From positions 23,959 to 87,958 of the forward strand of contig JADJQP010000009.1 of NCBI GenBank assembly GCA_016712665.1: a stretch of DNA of 64,000 nt, given 5' to 3'. The first letter of the stretch is position 1. Each line of letters starts with the position of its first letter. The notes beneath the pieces were generated by a model. The model saw only the letters and a program-made list of their open reading frames with translations, was not told where the DNA came from and searched no databases. The DNA is from Bacteroidota bacterium (GTDB lineage Bacteria; Bacteroidota; Bacteroidia; Chitinophagales; Chitinophagaceae). Of this stretch, positions 28,775-39,969 are shown piece after piece. The translations under genes were made by a program, and so were the position numbers.

Positions 28775-31700
28775 TTAATTTATAATTACAGGTAATACAA
28801 CATAAAAGTGCTGCCTTTTTTCAGGTATGCTTGTATAATCTATTACTCCTGAAAATTGCTCAATTATTTTTCTGCTAATTGCAAGCCCCAAGCCCATTCC
28901 ACTATTTTTGGTAGAAAAATTCGGGCTGAATATTTTCTTGCCCAATTCATCTGAAATTCCTTTACCATTGTCTTCAAAATAAATGGTAATTTTTCCTTCA
29001 TTTAATTTGCAATACACCTTAATTTCCCCTTTCGCACCTTCTGGAATGGCTTGAATACCATTTTTAAGAATATTTGCAAAAACACGGCCCAATTGATGGG
29101 GATCTACATTCACTTTTACCCAGTTGGTTAAGGGATTATAAATGATTGTACAATTCTCTTCTTTCTCAAACAATTGCACCGATTCATCCAAAATATCGTT
29201 TAAAACAACAGGCTCCATTTGGGCTTCAGGCATTTTTGCAAAAGCACTGAATTCTTCAGCCATTTTCGACAAAGAATCGATTTGATTGATGAGCAATTCC
29301 GTTGTTTTTTTAATCTTGGTCTCAATATTGGGATCGTTTCTTTGAATGGCGTATTGAAGGTGTTGTAGCGACAATTTCATGGGAGTTAGCGGGTTCTTGA
29401 TTTCATGCGCCACTTGTTTGGCCATTTCCCTCCATGCGCCTTGCCGTTCCCCTTCTGCCAGTTTATTGGAACTCTCTTCGAGTTCATTGATCATTTATTG
29501 TACTCGGCAATCAACAATCCAATTTCATCATTGTGTTGCCAAGAAATTGGAGCATTTTTTGCCCCCAACTTCACCAAGCCCATTTGCCTGCGAATCAGGT
29601 TCAATGGTTCTGTAATGCGGTGTGCAATTACATAAGCCACCAATGCTGCCAGGGCAAAAACCAATGCAAATAAATTAATTAAAGTTGTAGAATAATTGGA
29701 TATTTCTCGGTACAAATCCTGGCGGTTTGTAAAATAAGGCAGGTTCAAATACCCTTTTACATTCAAGTCATTATCAAAAATGGTATAGTATGCGGAAATG
29801 TAATTTAAATCGCCAATGCCTTCCTCGTGTATAAAGCCAGAAATGGCCTTGGTTCTAAAATCCCTATACACACCTGGATTCATTAAAGAACCAATAATAT
29901 TTTGATCGTATATCCTGTCATTGCTCGATACCAACAACCTACCACTGGCATCATATACATTGATATCTGTGCTGTAATAATTGCTTAAATCATATACCAA
30001 ACCCGTTTGGTTTTTATAAAACAATGCATCCAAATTCGCTTGGTTTCCAAATGCATTGGCAATATCATTCGTTTTGTTCCACAGCGACTCCCGTTGACGC
30101 AGAGAATAACTGTTTTTGAAATAATTAATGGTTACAAACAATACCACCAAAAAAGTAACAAAAACCACAAGGATTACATACAGTTGCAGTTTACTGCTCA
30201 AAAACAAACCGCTTCCAGAATTGAACAAACTCCTGTTGCGCAGCATTTGAACCAACCTCAATCTTGTGAAACCTGTTTTTCCAACAGATAAAGAATACTG
30301 CCTGAGCAATACAATTAAGAAATACAGCAAGGCTACCAACAAACAACTCAATACCAATATGGTAAAGGCGGTGAGTTCTTGTAACCAACTCTTCAGGGGT
30401 TTGGAAATGAGCAACAAGTTGCCCAAATCATCGGAATAAATAAAATGGCTAAACCCATTCAATTTTTGAAGGTTACTTTGGCCTTTAAAATTAAAATTGT
30501 TTGGGTAATTGTATTGACCATACCGCCTACTCAATCGGCTTCCTGAATAAAATGCATAGCTGTATTGGTTTTCTGTAAACAAAGCCTCCAGCGGACTTTT
30601 CTGAAACACATCGGAAAGCCTGCCCTGTGATGCACTTAAGCGGGGTTTTAGTAAAACAAAGTAAGTACCGTACCAACTGCCATTATCTGATACCGGAAAT
30701 TTGCCCAAAAAACTGCCCTTTAATTTCCGTTCATTTACCATACTGAAATTAGAGGTTACGGGCTTGCAGGCATCAGAGCCATACATGGTATTTAGGGTGA
30801 TATAATCAAAAACATTCTCTTCCCTGTAGCCATTTCCATTTGGATTAAAATCAAATAAAAACAATTCAAAATCTTCGCCATACTCTGTAAAATACAATTG
30901 ACGCAAGCGTTTTTCAAAATCAGATTTAGAAATATCGGTACAGGTATAATAATCTACAATCCCTTTATCTGCTTGCAATTGGGCTTGGGTTTTGCTCAGC
31001 AATGCTGTTGGTTCCCTTTCATTTTGCAACAGCAAGCGGGCAGCCAAAATTTCGCGCAATTCTACTTCCTTTTTATCTACATATACATTAAATATAAAAC
31101 TTAGCGCAATGCAGGGCAGCAATAGGCGCATTCCAATATACCACAATGGTCTTTTTCCCCTAACCAGGTGTTCAGTTATTAACAAACCTCCTGTGAGCAA
31201 CAAGAGCAAAATGGAGGTCATTTTCTCATGTGACACAAACAAATAAATGGCCATTGTGAGCACTGGAAACAGATTCAACCATAAGTCACGGGGTTTGCTG
31301 CCCAGTAAGTGCAGCATTTGAATAAGGCGCAATAGAATTCCGTATCCCAGAGCCACACCTATCAAACCCAGAACCGTAAATTTGCTGATACGGTGAATTT
31401 CATGAAAATCAAAAACGATGGAGCTGTCTCGCACCAAAAAACCCGATTCCAATAGAAAAAAATAACTGAACGCGCAGACCAACAATAACAAAAATATTCT
31501 TAAAAAAACTGTATACCATTTTTTCAGAGATACCGCATTTCTTCTCAGCAATTTAAACAGAAAATTCACCCCTACAAATCCCAAGAGTGCATTCACAAGA
31601 AGCACCCCCAAATTAGGAAAATACCATGATGAGGCATACACCTCTGGAGCAAATAAAGAGGTATTTTTAATATTCCATAGGGAGATGTTTTTATAAAAAA

Positions 31701-32418
31701 CAAACTCCGCTAAAAGCCATATGGTTAAGCCCAAAACATAGCTCAAATACCAAAATTTGGACTTAAAGAAAATCACAAAAACACCTAGTGTAATAAATAC
31801 AATTCCCAATAGCACAATCAAATCGAAACCGATGCCGGGTGAAAATTGCTCAATAACAATATAGAACAATGGAGCCCCTCGGCTCATTACAGGCATGCTG
31901 CCTTCAACCGGATTGGGGGTAATGCTAAATTTATTGTGTCTTTCTTCTTGAAGGCTATTGCCACTCACAAATTTAAATTCGGGATTGGCAATAATTTCTT
32001 TTCCAAAAATCCATTCCTGAGTATCGGAATAATAGGTCCACAACACAATATAGCGCGAGGCATGCTTTTGAATTTGCACCGCATTTCCCCTGCCATAAGA
32101 TGAAATTACATTGTAGGCATTTGAAGTCCAGAATTTGGCTTTATTATCCTTGAAAACAAAAACATCCACTCCCCCATTGGTTAGGGATTTTACGGCGCCT
32201 GTTTCTTGATCAAAATCCTGTAATTTTCTAAGATCGCCCAGCTTAGAATCAACCAAATCTTTAGCGGCATTGATTTTTTCTTGAACCTTAATGGCTTCGC
32301 GTTTTAGCACCAATTCAGGTCCCAAATTTTGGTTTCTAACAAGCAAAACCTGCCCAACGAGGATGGTAAAAATACCCCCTAAAATCCATAACACACCGTT
32401 GCGCAAAGCTTGATTCAT
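28775..32418 (-). CDS. NtrY-like membrane histidine kinase with large sensor region (one frameshift)
   Basis: A sensor kinase of about 1,215 residues. The first 975 hold an N-terminal membrane helix, an extracytoplasmic domain, about nine further hydrophobic helices (residues roughly 200-440), a second long periplasmic domain (about 450-690), then more helices and a HAMP segment (AHRITEPLNLIRRQMGLVKLG). One A is missing at 29494-29496; restored, the frame reads EIGLLIAEYNKMINELEESS and continues into the kinase: VAHEIKNPLTPMKLSLQHLQ (phospho-acceptor His), NILKNGIQAIP (N box), DNGKGI and GMGLGLAISRKI. The gene starts four bases downstream of hldD. No response regulator is adjacent, so the partner is encoded elsewhere. 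Confidence 0.9.
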
Positions 32419-32421
32419 CTA

Positions 32422-33386
32422 TTAATAATAACTGTGTGAATTTAAGTAGCTTTTAACATAATCAGAAACCGCCAATTCAAGTGGGGTAAAGCCGGCAGTA
32501 TATCCTGCCTGAATTACTTTTTGCATATCTGCTTTGGTAAAATACTGGTATTTTTCTCTAATATCAGCAGGAATTTCTACAAAATCAATTTGGGGTTTTA
32601 AATCCAGCGCAGTGAATACAGAAGATGCCAAGTCGTAAAGCTGCGTGCGGTGCCAGTACCCAGATTGTACAAATCAGGATACTTGCGGTTTTCCATAAAA
32701 TGTATCAGCACATTTAATACATCTTTTACATAGATAAAATCGCGCAATTGCTGCCCATCCTCAAATTCAGGTTTATGGCTGCGAAACAGCTTTACTTTAC
32801 CCGTTTCCTGTATTTGGTTGTAGGCATGTAGCACCACACTGGCCATGCGGCCTTTGTGGTATTCATTGGGTCCGAATACATTAAAGAATTTAAATCCAGC
32901 CCAAAAGGGAGGTGCCATTTCCTGCTGTTGCACCCAAATATCAAAGTGGTGTTTGCTCCAGCCGTAAGGATTTAATGGTTGTAAAAGTTCGAGCTTGCTT
33001 GTATCATCTTGAAAACCGAATTCACCTGCACCATATGTTGCAGCAGAGCTGGCATAAATAAATGGTATGGAATGCTTCACGCACAAATTCCACAAAGTTT
33101 TGGAACAATCCAGATTCAATCGGTTGAGTACATCCACACTAAACTCCGCGGTATCGGTTCTGGCACCAATGTGCAACACAATCTGCACATCCCTGCCATT
33201 CTTCTCTAACCAATCGGGAAAGGTATCTCTGGCGACCAATGCATGGATTTTTTTGTGGTTGAGGTTGTGCATTTTGGCATCGTTTCCAAATTCATCCACA
33301 GCCACAAGTTCGCCATAGCCCAATTCCAACAATCTGGCCACTAAAGCAGATCCAATAAAACCAGCGGCACCAGTTACAACAATCAT
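32422..33386 (-). CDS. hldD: ADP-L-glycero-D-manno-heptose 6-epimerase family (one frameshift)
   Basis: An extended SDR epimerase of about 322 residues. The NAD-binding loop VTGAAGFIGSALVARL (residues 4-19) and the RfaD-type landmarks HIGARTDTAEFS, YASSAATYG, NPYGWSKHHFDIWV (catalytic Tyr-x3-Lys), FNVFGPNEYHKGRMASV and DFIYVKDV are clear. One T is missing in the run at 32637-32639 (plus-strand AAA); correcting it gives NLGTGTARSFYDLASSVFTALD and the second half. The enzyme makes the heptose used in the lipopolysaccharide inner core. It lies four bases upstream of the NtrY-like kinase, so the two are likely co-transcribed. Confidence 0.85.
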
Positions 33387-33480
33387 TAGGGTTCAAAGTT
33401 AATTATTGGAATGCAGTAAAACTTGATTTCTGCAAATTCAATCCGCCAAAATCATTCCAGTTCTTTATATTGCAGGCTGG

Positions 33481-34725
33481 ATGAAGGGCAATAGCAAACT
33501 TACAATTTACATCATCGTGGCAATGTTACTGGGCATTGCCCTAGGCGAATGGGTGCACCATTATTATAAAGATGATGGAACAACCATTGAAACATTTTCA
33601 AAAAACATCAAATTGCTCACTACCATTTTCTTGCGTTTGGTGCAAATGATTATCGCACCCCTAGTGTTCTTTACACTGGTTGCCGGCATAGCCAAAATGG
33701 GTGATTTGAAAGCGCTGGGCCGAGTTGGCGGTAAAAGCATGATTTGGTTTATTTCTGCCAGCCTCATTTCCTTGTTATTGGGATTGACTTTGGTGAACTT
33801 TTTTGAACCTGGTGTCGGGGCCAATAATTTGAGCACAGATGCTGCAAGTGCGGCTGAAATGCTTGAAAAAACCAAGGGTTTCAGCATGAAAAACTTTATA
33901 GAGCATGTGTTTCCCAAAAGTGTTATTGAGGCCATGGCCACCAATGAAATTTTGCAACTGGTGGTGTTCTCTATATTTTTTGGAATTGCATTAACCGCAT
34001 TTGGAGAAAAAGGCAAACCCATTGTAAAAATGTTTGATTTGCTGGGCCATGTAATGTTAAAGGTAGTGGGCTATGTAATGTGGTTTGCTCCTATTGGTGT
34101 ATTTGGAGGCGTAGCTGCCATTTTCGCAACCAGCGGTAGCAGCATACTCTCGGTTTACGGCAAATATTTAGGGTCATTTTACTTGGGCCTAATTATACTG
34201 TGGATTTTGATGTTGGGTGTGGGATATATCATTCTTAGAAAAAGGTTGTTTACCCTGCTCAGGCGCATAGAAAGTCCTCTTTTGATAGCATTTAGCACCA
34301 CAAGCAGTGAAGCGGTATTCCCCAAGCTTACTGAAGAATTAGAGAGGTTTGGTTGCAAAGACCGCATTGTGTCATTCGTTTTGCCCCTGGGATATTCCTT
34401 TAACCTTGATGGCAGTATGATGTACATGACATTTGCAAGTATCTTTATTGCCCAGTTTTATAATGTACCCTTGGACCTGGGACAACAATTGACCATGCTA
34501 TTGGTGCTCATGCTCACCAGCAAAGGAATAGCAGGAGTGCCTAGAGCCAGTTTGGTGGTAGTAACAGCTACATGTGCCATGTTCAATATTCCCCCTGAAG
34601 GCATTGCATTGATTTTGCCCATAGACCACTTTTGTGATATGGGAAGAAGCATGACCAATGTTTTGGGAAATGCATTGGCAACTAGTGCCGTCTCGAAATG
34701 GGAAGGCGAACTGGAACACAGTTAA
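33481..34725 (+). CDS. Dicarboxylate/amino acid:cation symporter (DAACS family)
   Basis: A 414-residue inner-membrane transporter of the GltP/DctA type with about eight membrane helices and two re-entrant loops. Visible signatures are FLRLVQMIIAPLVFFTLVAGIA, the serine-rich loop AFSTTSSEAVFPKL, LPLGYSFNLDGSMMYMT (counterpart of the NMDGT motif) and LILPIDHFCDMGRSMTNVLGNALA, which carries the substrate- and cation-binding residues. It would import glutamate, aspartate or C4-dicarboxylates with sodium or protons. The frame is intact. A small gene of unknown function follows after 15 bases. Confidence 0.95.
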   Translation: MKGNSKLTIYIIVAMLLGIALGEWVHHYYKDDGTTIETFSKNIKLLTTIFLRLVQMIIAPLVFFTLVAGIAKMGDLKALGRVGGKSMIWFISASLISLLLGLTLVNFFEPGVGANNLSTDAASAAEMLEKTKGFSMKNFIEHVFPKSVIEAMATNEILQLVVFSIFFGIALTAFGEKGKPIVKMFDLLGHVMLKVVGYVMWFAPIGVFGGVAAIFATSGSSILSVYGKYLGSFYLGLIILWILMLGVGYIILRKRLFTLLRRIESPLLIAFSTTSSEAVFPKLTEELERFGCKDRIVSFVLPLGYSFNLDGSMMYMTFASIFIAQFYNVPLDLGQQLTMLLVLMLTSKGIAGVPRASLVVVTATCAMFNIPPEGIALILPIDHFCDMGRSMTNVLGNALATSAVSKWEGELEHS

Positions 34726-34740
34726 ATGGAAGCTTAAAAC

Positions 34741-35094
34741 ATGTCGGATTTAGAAAATTTAAACCAACTTTCGAAAGAAGATGCCACACCTGAAGTGTTG
34801 TTAAAAACTAAAGAGCAGATTGAAAAAGATCTTGGGCTTTGCGGATTTCAATACGCGGAAGTGGACCAACCCACGGCATTGCCAGAATTGGTGCCAGAAC
34901 TGTCAGAAAAAATAGAATTTCTCAAAAACTCAGGTTCTTCAGACCTTATGAAAATTGTTTACCGGGTAGATTTAACCGAAAAACAATACAAAAAAGTGGG
35001 TTTGATGCCCGGATTGTGGCATGAAAATTTGGCCAAAGCAATAGTACTCAGGGCGTTTCAAAAGGTCATCATCCGAAAAAAATTCAGCAATTAG
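34741..35094 (+). CDS. Conserved hypothetical protein
   Basis: A 117-residue soluble protein with no motif I recognise. It is highly charged: an acidic, leucine-rich N-terminal half (KEQIEKDLGLCGFQ), then a basic C-terminus ending VIIRKKFSN. One plausible structural element is LMKIVYRVDLTEKQYKKVGL. Genes of this kind follow transporters in other Bacteroidota. Spacing of 15 bases from the symporter suggests co-transcription. No signal peptide or membrane helix is present. Confidence 0.65.
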   Translation: MSDLENLNQLSKEDATPEVLLKTKEQIEKDLGLCGFQYAEVDQPTALPELVPELSEKIEFLKNSGSSDLMKIVYRVDLTEKQYKKVGLMPGLWHENLAKAIVLRAFQKVIIRKKFSN

Positions 35095-35148
35095 TCAAAA
35101 TAAATCGGGTATTGCTTTATTGTTAGCAATAACAGAACTTTGCAGCTT

Positions 35149-35700
35149 ATGGAATTGAAAGACATTGTCTCTGTATCCGGAGTGGCCGGTTTGCACAAAA
35201 TTATTGGTCGCAATAAAAACGGGTTGATTGTTGAAACCATTGGTGACAATAAAAAATTCGCCACCAACATTCGCCAAAGGGTGAGTATTTTGGCCGACAT
35301 AGCAATATTTACAGAAGATGGTGAAGCCAAGCTTTGGGAAGTAATTAAGGCAATAAAAGCCCTAGAAGATGAAGGAAAATCTATTCCTGATGCCAAAGCA
35401 GACAATGATGTAGCGAAAGCCTTTATGGCCAGCATTCTCCCACAATACGATACCGAAAAAGTGTATGTAAGCGATATGAAAAAACTTTTTGGCTGGTACC
35501 ATACCATTAAAAGTGTAATCGATTATAGCAAATTGGGCGTAGAGGAAGAAACTGAAACAGAGGCTGCAGAGAAATCTGGAGATTCACCTGTGAAAGAAGC
35601 CAAAAAAGTAGCTCCTAAGAAAACCACCAAAACTGCAGCTCCCAAAACTATGGCTGGCGCAAAGGTAAAAACCACTACCCCACGCAAAATGGGCAGTTAA
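35149..35700 (+). CDS. DUF5606 domain-containing protein
   Basis: A 183-residue protein. I use the ATG at 35149 (MELKDIVSVSGVAGLHKII), which matches the DUF5606 family start; a GAACTTTG box lies six bases upstream. The domain covers about residues 1-125 (VETIGDNKKFATNIRQRVSILADIAIF, YVSDMKKLFGWYHTI). The remaining 55 residues are a lysine/alanine/proline/threonine-rich tail (KEAKKVAPKKTTKTAAPKTM) resembling histone-H1-like tails, which may bind nucleic acid. The domain is nearly confined to Bacteroidota and has no settled function. Confidence 0.88.
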   Translation: MELKDIVSVSGVAGLHKIIGRNKNGLIVETIGDNKKFATNIRQRVSILADIAIFTEDGEAKLWEVIKAIKALEDEGKSIPDAKADNDVAKAFMASILPQYDTEKVYVSDMKKLFGWYHTIKSVIDYSKLGVEEETETEAAEKSGDSPVKEAKKVAPKKTTKTAAPKTMAGAKVKTTTPRKMGS

Positions 35701-35887
35701 TTGGCTGTTTGGGTTTTTGAAATTTGTATTTTTGAAATTTTCCTGAAATAGGAAATACTACTCTTTATTTTATTTCTGAAATTGCGATTTGCGCTAGCAG
35801 CAACATGGAATTATTTTTTGATTTGAAATCCCATATTCAGTAAATATTTTCTTTGTACAATTAATCAATTCATAGTACTTTTATGCC

Positions 35888-37586
35888 GTGCCAAAAAGAC
35901 AATTTTTACCTCAAGAATTAACCATTCAAACCAAGGAAGATATCCTGCCTTTTTTCCAACAATTGCTCGATAGAGACATTACATCTGCCGAGGAATTCAA
36001 ACAATTTTTAAAGGATGTAAGTGAAATAGACAGCGCCATTAGCGAAGACATGGCTTGGCGGTATATCCGCATGACTTGTGATACTTCAAACAAAGAGCAT
36101 GAAGCATCATACCTCACATTTGTTCAAGAAATTCAGCCCCATCTGGCGCCATTTGAAGACCAGATCAACAAGAAAATTGTGGGCTCCCTTTTATAGATTC
36201 CTTGAAATCAGATAAAGCATACTTTATTTATTTCCGTTCACTTGAAGGTGCTGTGGAATTGTTTCGCGAAGAGAATATTCCCATTCAAGCCGATTTGCAA
36301 ACCCTTGCCCAAGAATACAGCGCCATACAAGGTGCCATGGGTGTGGTGATAGATGGGCAAGAATACACCATGCAACAGGCCGGCAATTTCCTTCAAAAAC
36401 AGACCGTGAGGTAAGAGAAACAGCATGGAAAAAAATGTATGAAAGGCGCAATGTAGAAACCGATAAATTGGAAGCCCTGTTTGATGAAATGGTGCAAAAA
36501 AGGCAGCAAATAGCCTTAAATGCTGGCTTTGGCAATTACCGCGATTACATGTTTAAAGCCATGGGCAGGTACGATTATACCAAAGAGGATTGTTTTCAAT
36601 TTCACAATGCGATAGAAAAAGCAGTAGTGCCATTGATGCGCGAATTGATGGTGCGGAGAAAATCGGAAATGGGCTTGGAACAATTAAAACCCTGGGATAC
36701 TTCGGTAGACCCATTGGGCAGAGAGCCATTAAAACCCTTTGATGGGGGCGCCGATTTGCTCTCCAAATCCCTTAATTGCCTCAATTCCGTAGACTCATGG
36801 TTTTCCGGGTGTTTGGAATACATGAAAAACAACAATTTATTGGATTTGGAAAGCCGCAAAGGCAAAGCACCTGGAGGCTACAATTACCCCCTTGCAGAGA
36901 GCAATGTGCCTTTTATTTTTATGAATGCTAGCGGCAATTTGCGCGATGTAGAAACCTTGGTTCACGAAGCCGGACATGCCATACACAGTTTTTTAATGGC
37001 CCCACTGGAACTCAATTCTTTCAAAAATACCCCTTCTGAAGTGGCGGAGTTGGCCAGCATGAGCATGGAACTCATATCTATGGATGGATGGAATGCCTAT
37101 TTTGACAATGAAGCAGAATTGACAAGGGCAAAACTGGAGCAAATTGAAGGCGTGATTAGCACATTGCCATGGATCGCCAATGTAGACGCATTCCAACATT
37201 GGGTATATGAAAACCCCAACCACAGCAGGAAAGAAAGAAAAGCAAAATGGCTTGAACTCAGTGCGCGATTTGGAACCGGAATGGTGGACTACACTGGCTA
37301 CGAAGATGCGCTGGCATATAGTTGGCACAAACAATTGCATATTTTTGAAATTCCGTTTTATTATATAGAATATGGTTTTGCACAATTGGGCGCCATAGGC
37401 ATGTGGAAACTTTATACTGAAAACCGAACCCAAGGACTGGAATCCTATAAAAAAGCTTTAAAATTGGGCTATACCCAGAGCATACCCGAAGTTTATGCTG
37501 CAGCAGGTTTGGAATTTAATTTCTCGGAAAAATATGTAACCGATTTGTTTGATTTTCTACAACGCACCAAAATGAATTTTAAATGA
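35888..37586 (+). CDS. M3 family oligoendopeptidase (two frameshifts)
   Basis: A zinc metallopeptidase of about 567 residues that cleaves oligopeptides in the cytoplasm. The start is probably GTG at 35888 (MPKRQFLPQEL). One C is missing at 36186-36188; restored, VGSPFIDSLKSDKAYFIYF continues. One A is missing at 36395-36399; restored, FLQKTDREVRETAWKKMYERR continues. The active site is intact: VETLVHEAGHAIHSF carries the HExxH zinc and general-base residues, and VAELASMSMELIS supplies the third ligand. Total length matches PepF/M3 enzymes. Its stop overlaps the next start (ATGA at 37583-37586). Confidence 0.92.
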
Positions 37587-38713
37587 ATAAATGGATAAAA
37601 CCCGCGGTAGTACTGCCCCTGGTTGTATACATATTGGCCAAGTGTTTCATTTATTTTATTGCACTTCAAGGCAATTGCTGGGATGGTTTTGGACCTGAAT
37701 GCTGGAAAAGGTGGGACAGCGCCCTGTACCTTCAAATATCAGAACAAGGACATACCCTTTTTCACTGCGGTCCCGAGCAAGGTTATGGCGTTGGCGCTAC
37801 TGAATGGTGTGGCAATTCGGGTTGGGCCACACTCTATCCATTGCTCATTTTTTTGTTGCACAAATTATCCGGATTTTCTGGTGAGATTTCTGGCTTGATT
37901 TTAAGCAATGTATTCTTCCTCGGTTACTTGTTGGTAGCGGCAAAACTGATGGAGGTAAATCAATTTAGCATTCGAAATTTCATCCTGATTTCTATTGCTG
38001 CATTTTGCCCTGGAAATATTTATTTTCATGCCATTTTCCCCATTAGTTTGGTGGCTTTTCTCATTTCATTGTTGTTTCTTTTTTTAAAGAAAGAAAACTA
38101 CTTAAGTGCTGGAATTGCAGGTTTTTTCGCTGTGCTCAGCTACAGTACAGGTTTCTTTTTATTGGGTGTGATGGGCATGTACGGGATGTATTTATGGTGG
38201 ACCAAAAATCCAAAAATATGGCATTTTGCATTTAAAACTTTTGCAATATCGTGTACCGCTATCATTGGGTTATTTGTCTACGATTATTTAGCCACAGGGC
38301 ACTGGGATGCGCTGTTTAAAGTGCAAGGAAAATATGGTCATGGCATACAAACTCCATGGCGCATGTTTCATGAACATTGGAAATTATTGGTTTCAAAACC
38401 ATTTACATTATTGCATTGGTCAGAAATACAAAACATGGTCATGATTCTCTATGTTTTGGCTTTAAGTATTTTCACATTTCGCAAAATGCCCAAGCCTTTT
38501 CACATATTTCACAGCCTATTTCTGTTTGTTTTTTGGTTCCTGCCTTATTCTATTTCCATTCAAGTTTCACTCTATAGAAATGCTGCAGTATTGGGCGCTG
38601 GACATAGTGCTACCAAAGAATTGCCTACCTGGTTAATAGCAGTTATTTTGGCCATATGTATAGCCCTTAGTTACCCCTTGGGAATTTTATTTATTAAAAG
38701 TACAATTATATAA
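37583..38713 (+). CDS. Polytopic membrane protein, PIG-V-like GT-C glycosyltransferase candidate
   Basis: A 376-residue protein with about ten membrane helices. The first periplasmic loop contains ECWKRWDSALYLQISEQGHTLF and GWATLYPLLIFLLHKL. The RWD-x2-x-Y-L-x-I pattern and Y-P-L-L loop recall PIG-V-type mannosyltransferases and related GT-C enzymes that use lipid-linked sugars. The cysteine pairs in the loop (NCWDGFGPEC, FHCGPEQ, EWCGNSG) could form disulfides. It overlaps the M3 peptidase stop by four bases. The enzyme class is a cautious inference from a short motif. Confidence 0.6.
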   Translation: MNKWIKPAVVLPLVVYILAKCFIYFIALQGNCWDGFGPECWKRWDSALYLQISEQGHTLFHCGPEQGYGVGATEWCGNSGWATLYPLLIFLLHKLSGFSGEISGLILSNVFFLGYLLVAAKLMEVNQFSIRNFILISIAAFCPGNIYFHAIFPISLVAFLISLLFLFLKKENYLSAGIAGFFAVLSYSTGFFLLGVMGMYGMYLWWTKNPKIWHFAFKTFAISCTAIIGLFVYDYLATGHWDALFKVQGKYGHGIQTPWRMFHEHWKLLVSKPFTLLHWSEIQNMVMILYVLALSIFTFRKMPKPFHIFHSLFLFVFWFLPYSISIQVSLYRNAAVLGAGHSATKELPTWLIAVILAICIALSYPLGILFIKSTII

Positions 38714-38720
38714 CTGTACG

Positions 38721-39589
38721 TTATTTTTGAACCAAAAATTTGCCGTTATTTTTAATGCCATTTTCAGAAACAATTTCATAAAAATAAACGCCATTGGCCA
38801 AATCTTCAGTATTGATTTGTGTGGAATTGGTAAATGATTTCTGAAGGTAAATAGCGCCATTTACTCCGTAAATTTTCAATGCACTTCCATTCATGTTTTG
38901 GGTATGAAACTGGATGAAGCCAGCCGCAGGATTGGGGAATACCAATACTTTTTGATCTAAATTAGATACAGATAAAGGAAAATTTCTAAATTCCACATCA
39001 TCTACCAACAAACGGCTGCCATAATGCGAAGCATTGGGTTCTGTTTCGGTAAAAAAGGAAATGGCAACAGAAGTTGGGGTTTCTGCACTTTCATAATTGA
39101 GGAATACAGAAACTGGAGTATAGTTGGTTTGGGCAGGAAGGTAAACCCATTGGTCTACAAGGGTGTTGCCTGAGTTTTCATCGATCAAAGAAACATGTGT
39201 AGCTGCGGTATCGTTTCCTACAGAAATAAATTTGTACCAAAATGTATAATACGCAGGCCTTAGATTATAGGCTTCTCCACTGGCAAAATAAGAAGTATCG
39301 GTGCTCATGTTGTGAACAAGGCCTGCGACGTGGGTAGATTTCCCACACTGGGCATTTCTCAACTCTATGGCGGTATTGCCAGAATGGGCATCTTTAGATG
39401 TAAAATAAAAAGCACTGTCAATTTTACAGCGATTCACGGTATCTCCAATCACCACGGGGAGGGGAATAATACTGCCCCAAAACGAAGGATTTCCATCGGA
39501 ACGTTTCAATTCAAAACCAGGATTCAACAATTGGGCTTGTAGTGACAGCACCATACAACCCATAGTAAAAAGGAGTACTTTTTCATCAT
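38721..39589 (-). CDS. T9SS-sorted secreted protein, carbohydrate-binding-like domain
   Basis: A secreted protein of about 290 residues. In the raw frame the signal peptide looks wrong, but adding one A to the run near 39579-39583 gives MMKKVLLFTMGCMVLSLQAQ, so the start is ATG at 39589. The body begins LLNPGFELKRSDGNPSFWGS and includes SGNTAIELRN and RLLVDDVEF, the pattern of jelly-roll domains in Bacteroidota surface proteins. The C-terminus is a T9SS type A sorting domain (VFPNPAAGFIQFHTQN, NGVYFYEIVSENG, ending KFLVQK). It converges with the PIG-V-like gene. Ligand unknown. Confidence 0.85.
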
Positions 39590-39716
39590 GATACAAGGTT
39601 AGTAGGTTCAAATCAGGGGCTTGTCAGTCAAATGTAAAAGCCGACAGACAATCGTCATGAATGGGTAAAATGGGGTGGCTTCAAACAATTTAAAAAGCCA
39701 TCCGCTGACGCGTCTG

Positions 39717-39790
39717 TTTTTTTTATGTCCCGCACCTGCGCTTGTCCCTCCCGTTGGTCGGGACAGACTGGGTGCTGGGGCATAAAAAAA
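39717..39790. repeat. Long imperfect inverted repeat between T9SS gene and tRNA
   Basis: The left arm (TTTTTTTTATGTCCCGCACC, 39717-39736) pairs imperfectly with the right arm (GGTGCTGGGGCATAAAAAAA, 39771-39790). An inner hairpin, GTCCC at 39744-39748 with GGGAC at 39760-39764, sits inside. The T/A-flanked form suggests a terminator or a dispersed Bacteroidota repeat. Confidence 0.6.
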
Positions 39791-39813
39791 CCCAGCTAAC
39801 GCTGGGCTTTTTG
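39784..39813 (-). terminator. Intrinsic terminator of tRNA-Ser
   Basis: On the minus strand the stem GCCCAGC/GCTGGG with a four-base loop is followed by seven T. It begins about eight bases past the tRNA 3' end and overlaps the right arm of the long inverted repeat. Confidence 0.85.
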
Positions 39814-39820
39814 AATTGTT

Positions 39821-39908
39821 TGGCGGAGAGGGAGGGATTCGAACCCCCGGAGGTTTAACCCTCAACGGTTTTCAAGACCGCCGCATTCGACCACTCTGCC
39901 ACCTCTCC
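39821..39908 (-). tRNA. tRNA-Ser (anticodon TGA)
   Basis: An 88-base tRNA including an encoded CCA end. On the minus strand it opens GGAGAGGTGGCAGAGTGG, has the anticodon loop CTTGAAA with anticodon TGA, a long serine-type variable arm (GTTGAGGGTTAAACCTC), the T loop GGTTCGAATCC, and closes CCTCTCC-G-CCA. Acceptor arms pair fully. It reads UCA and related serine codons. Confidence 0.97.
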
Positions 39909-39951
39909 TGATTTAAACGGTTCAGTACCGTTGACTTCTTCTGAGTCGACC

Positions 39952-39969
39952 TCCCGATAGCTATCGGGA
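39952..39969. repeat. Perfect 18-bp palindrome
   Basis: TCCCGATAGCTATCGGGA is a perfect 18-base palindrome lying between the tRNA and the partial tRNA copy. It has no T-run, so it is more likely a dispersed palindromic repeat than a terminator. Confidence 0.75.

Noticed and set aside
39608..39865. An 85-residue minus-strand open frame
   Set aside because: It overlaps the tRNA-Ser 3' part, its terminator and the inverted repeat, and has a proline/serine-rich composition unlike real proteins here.
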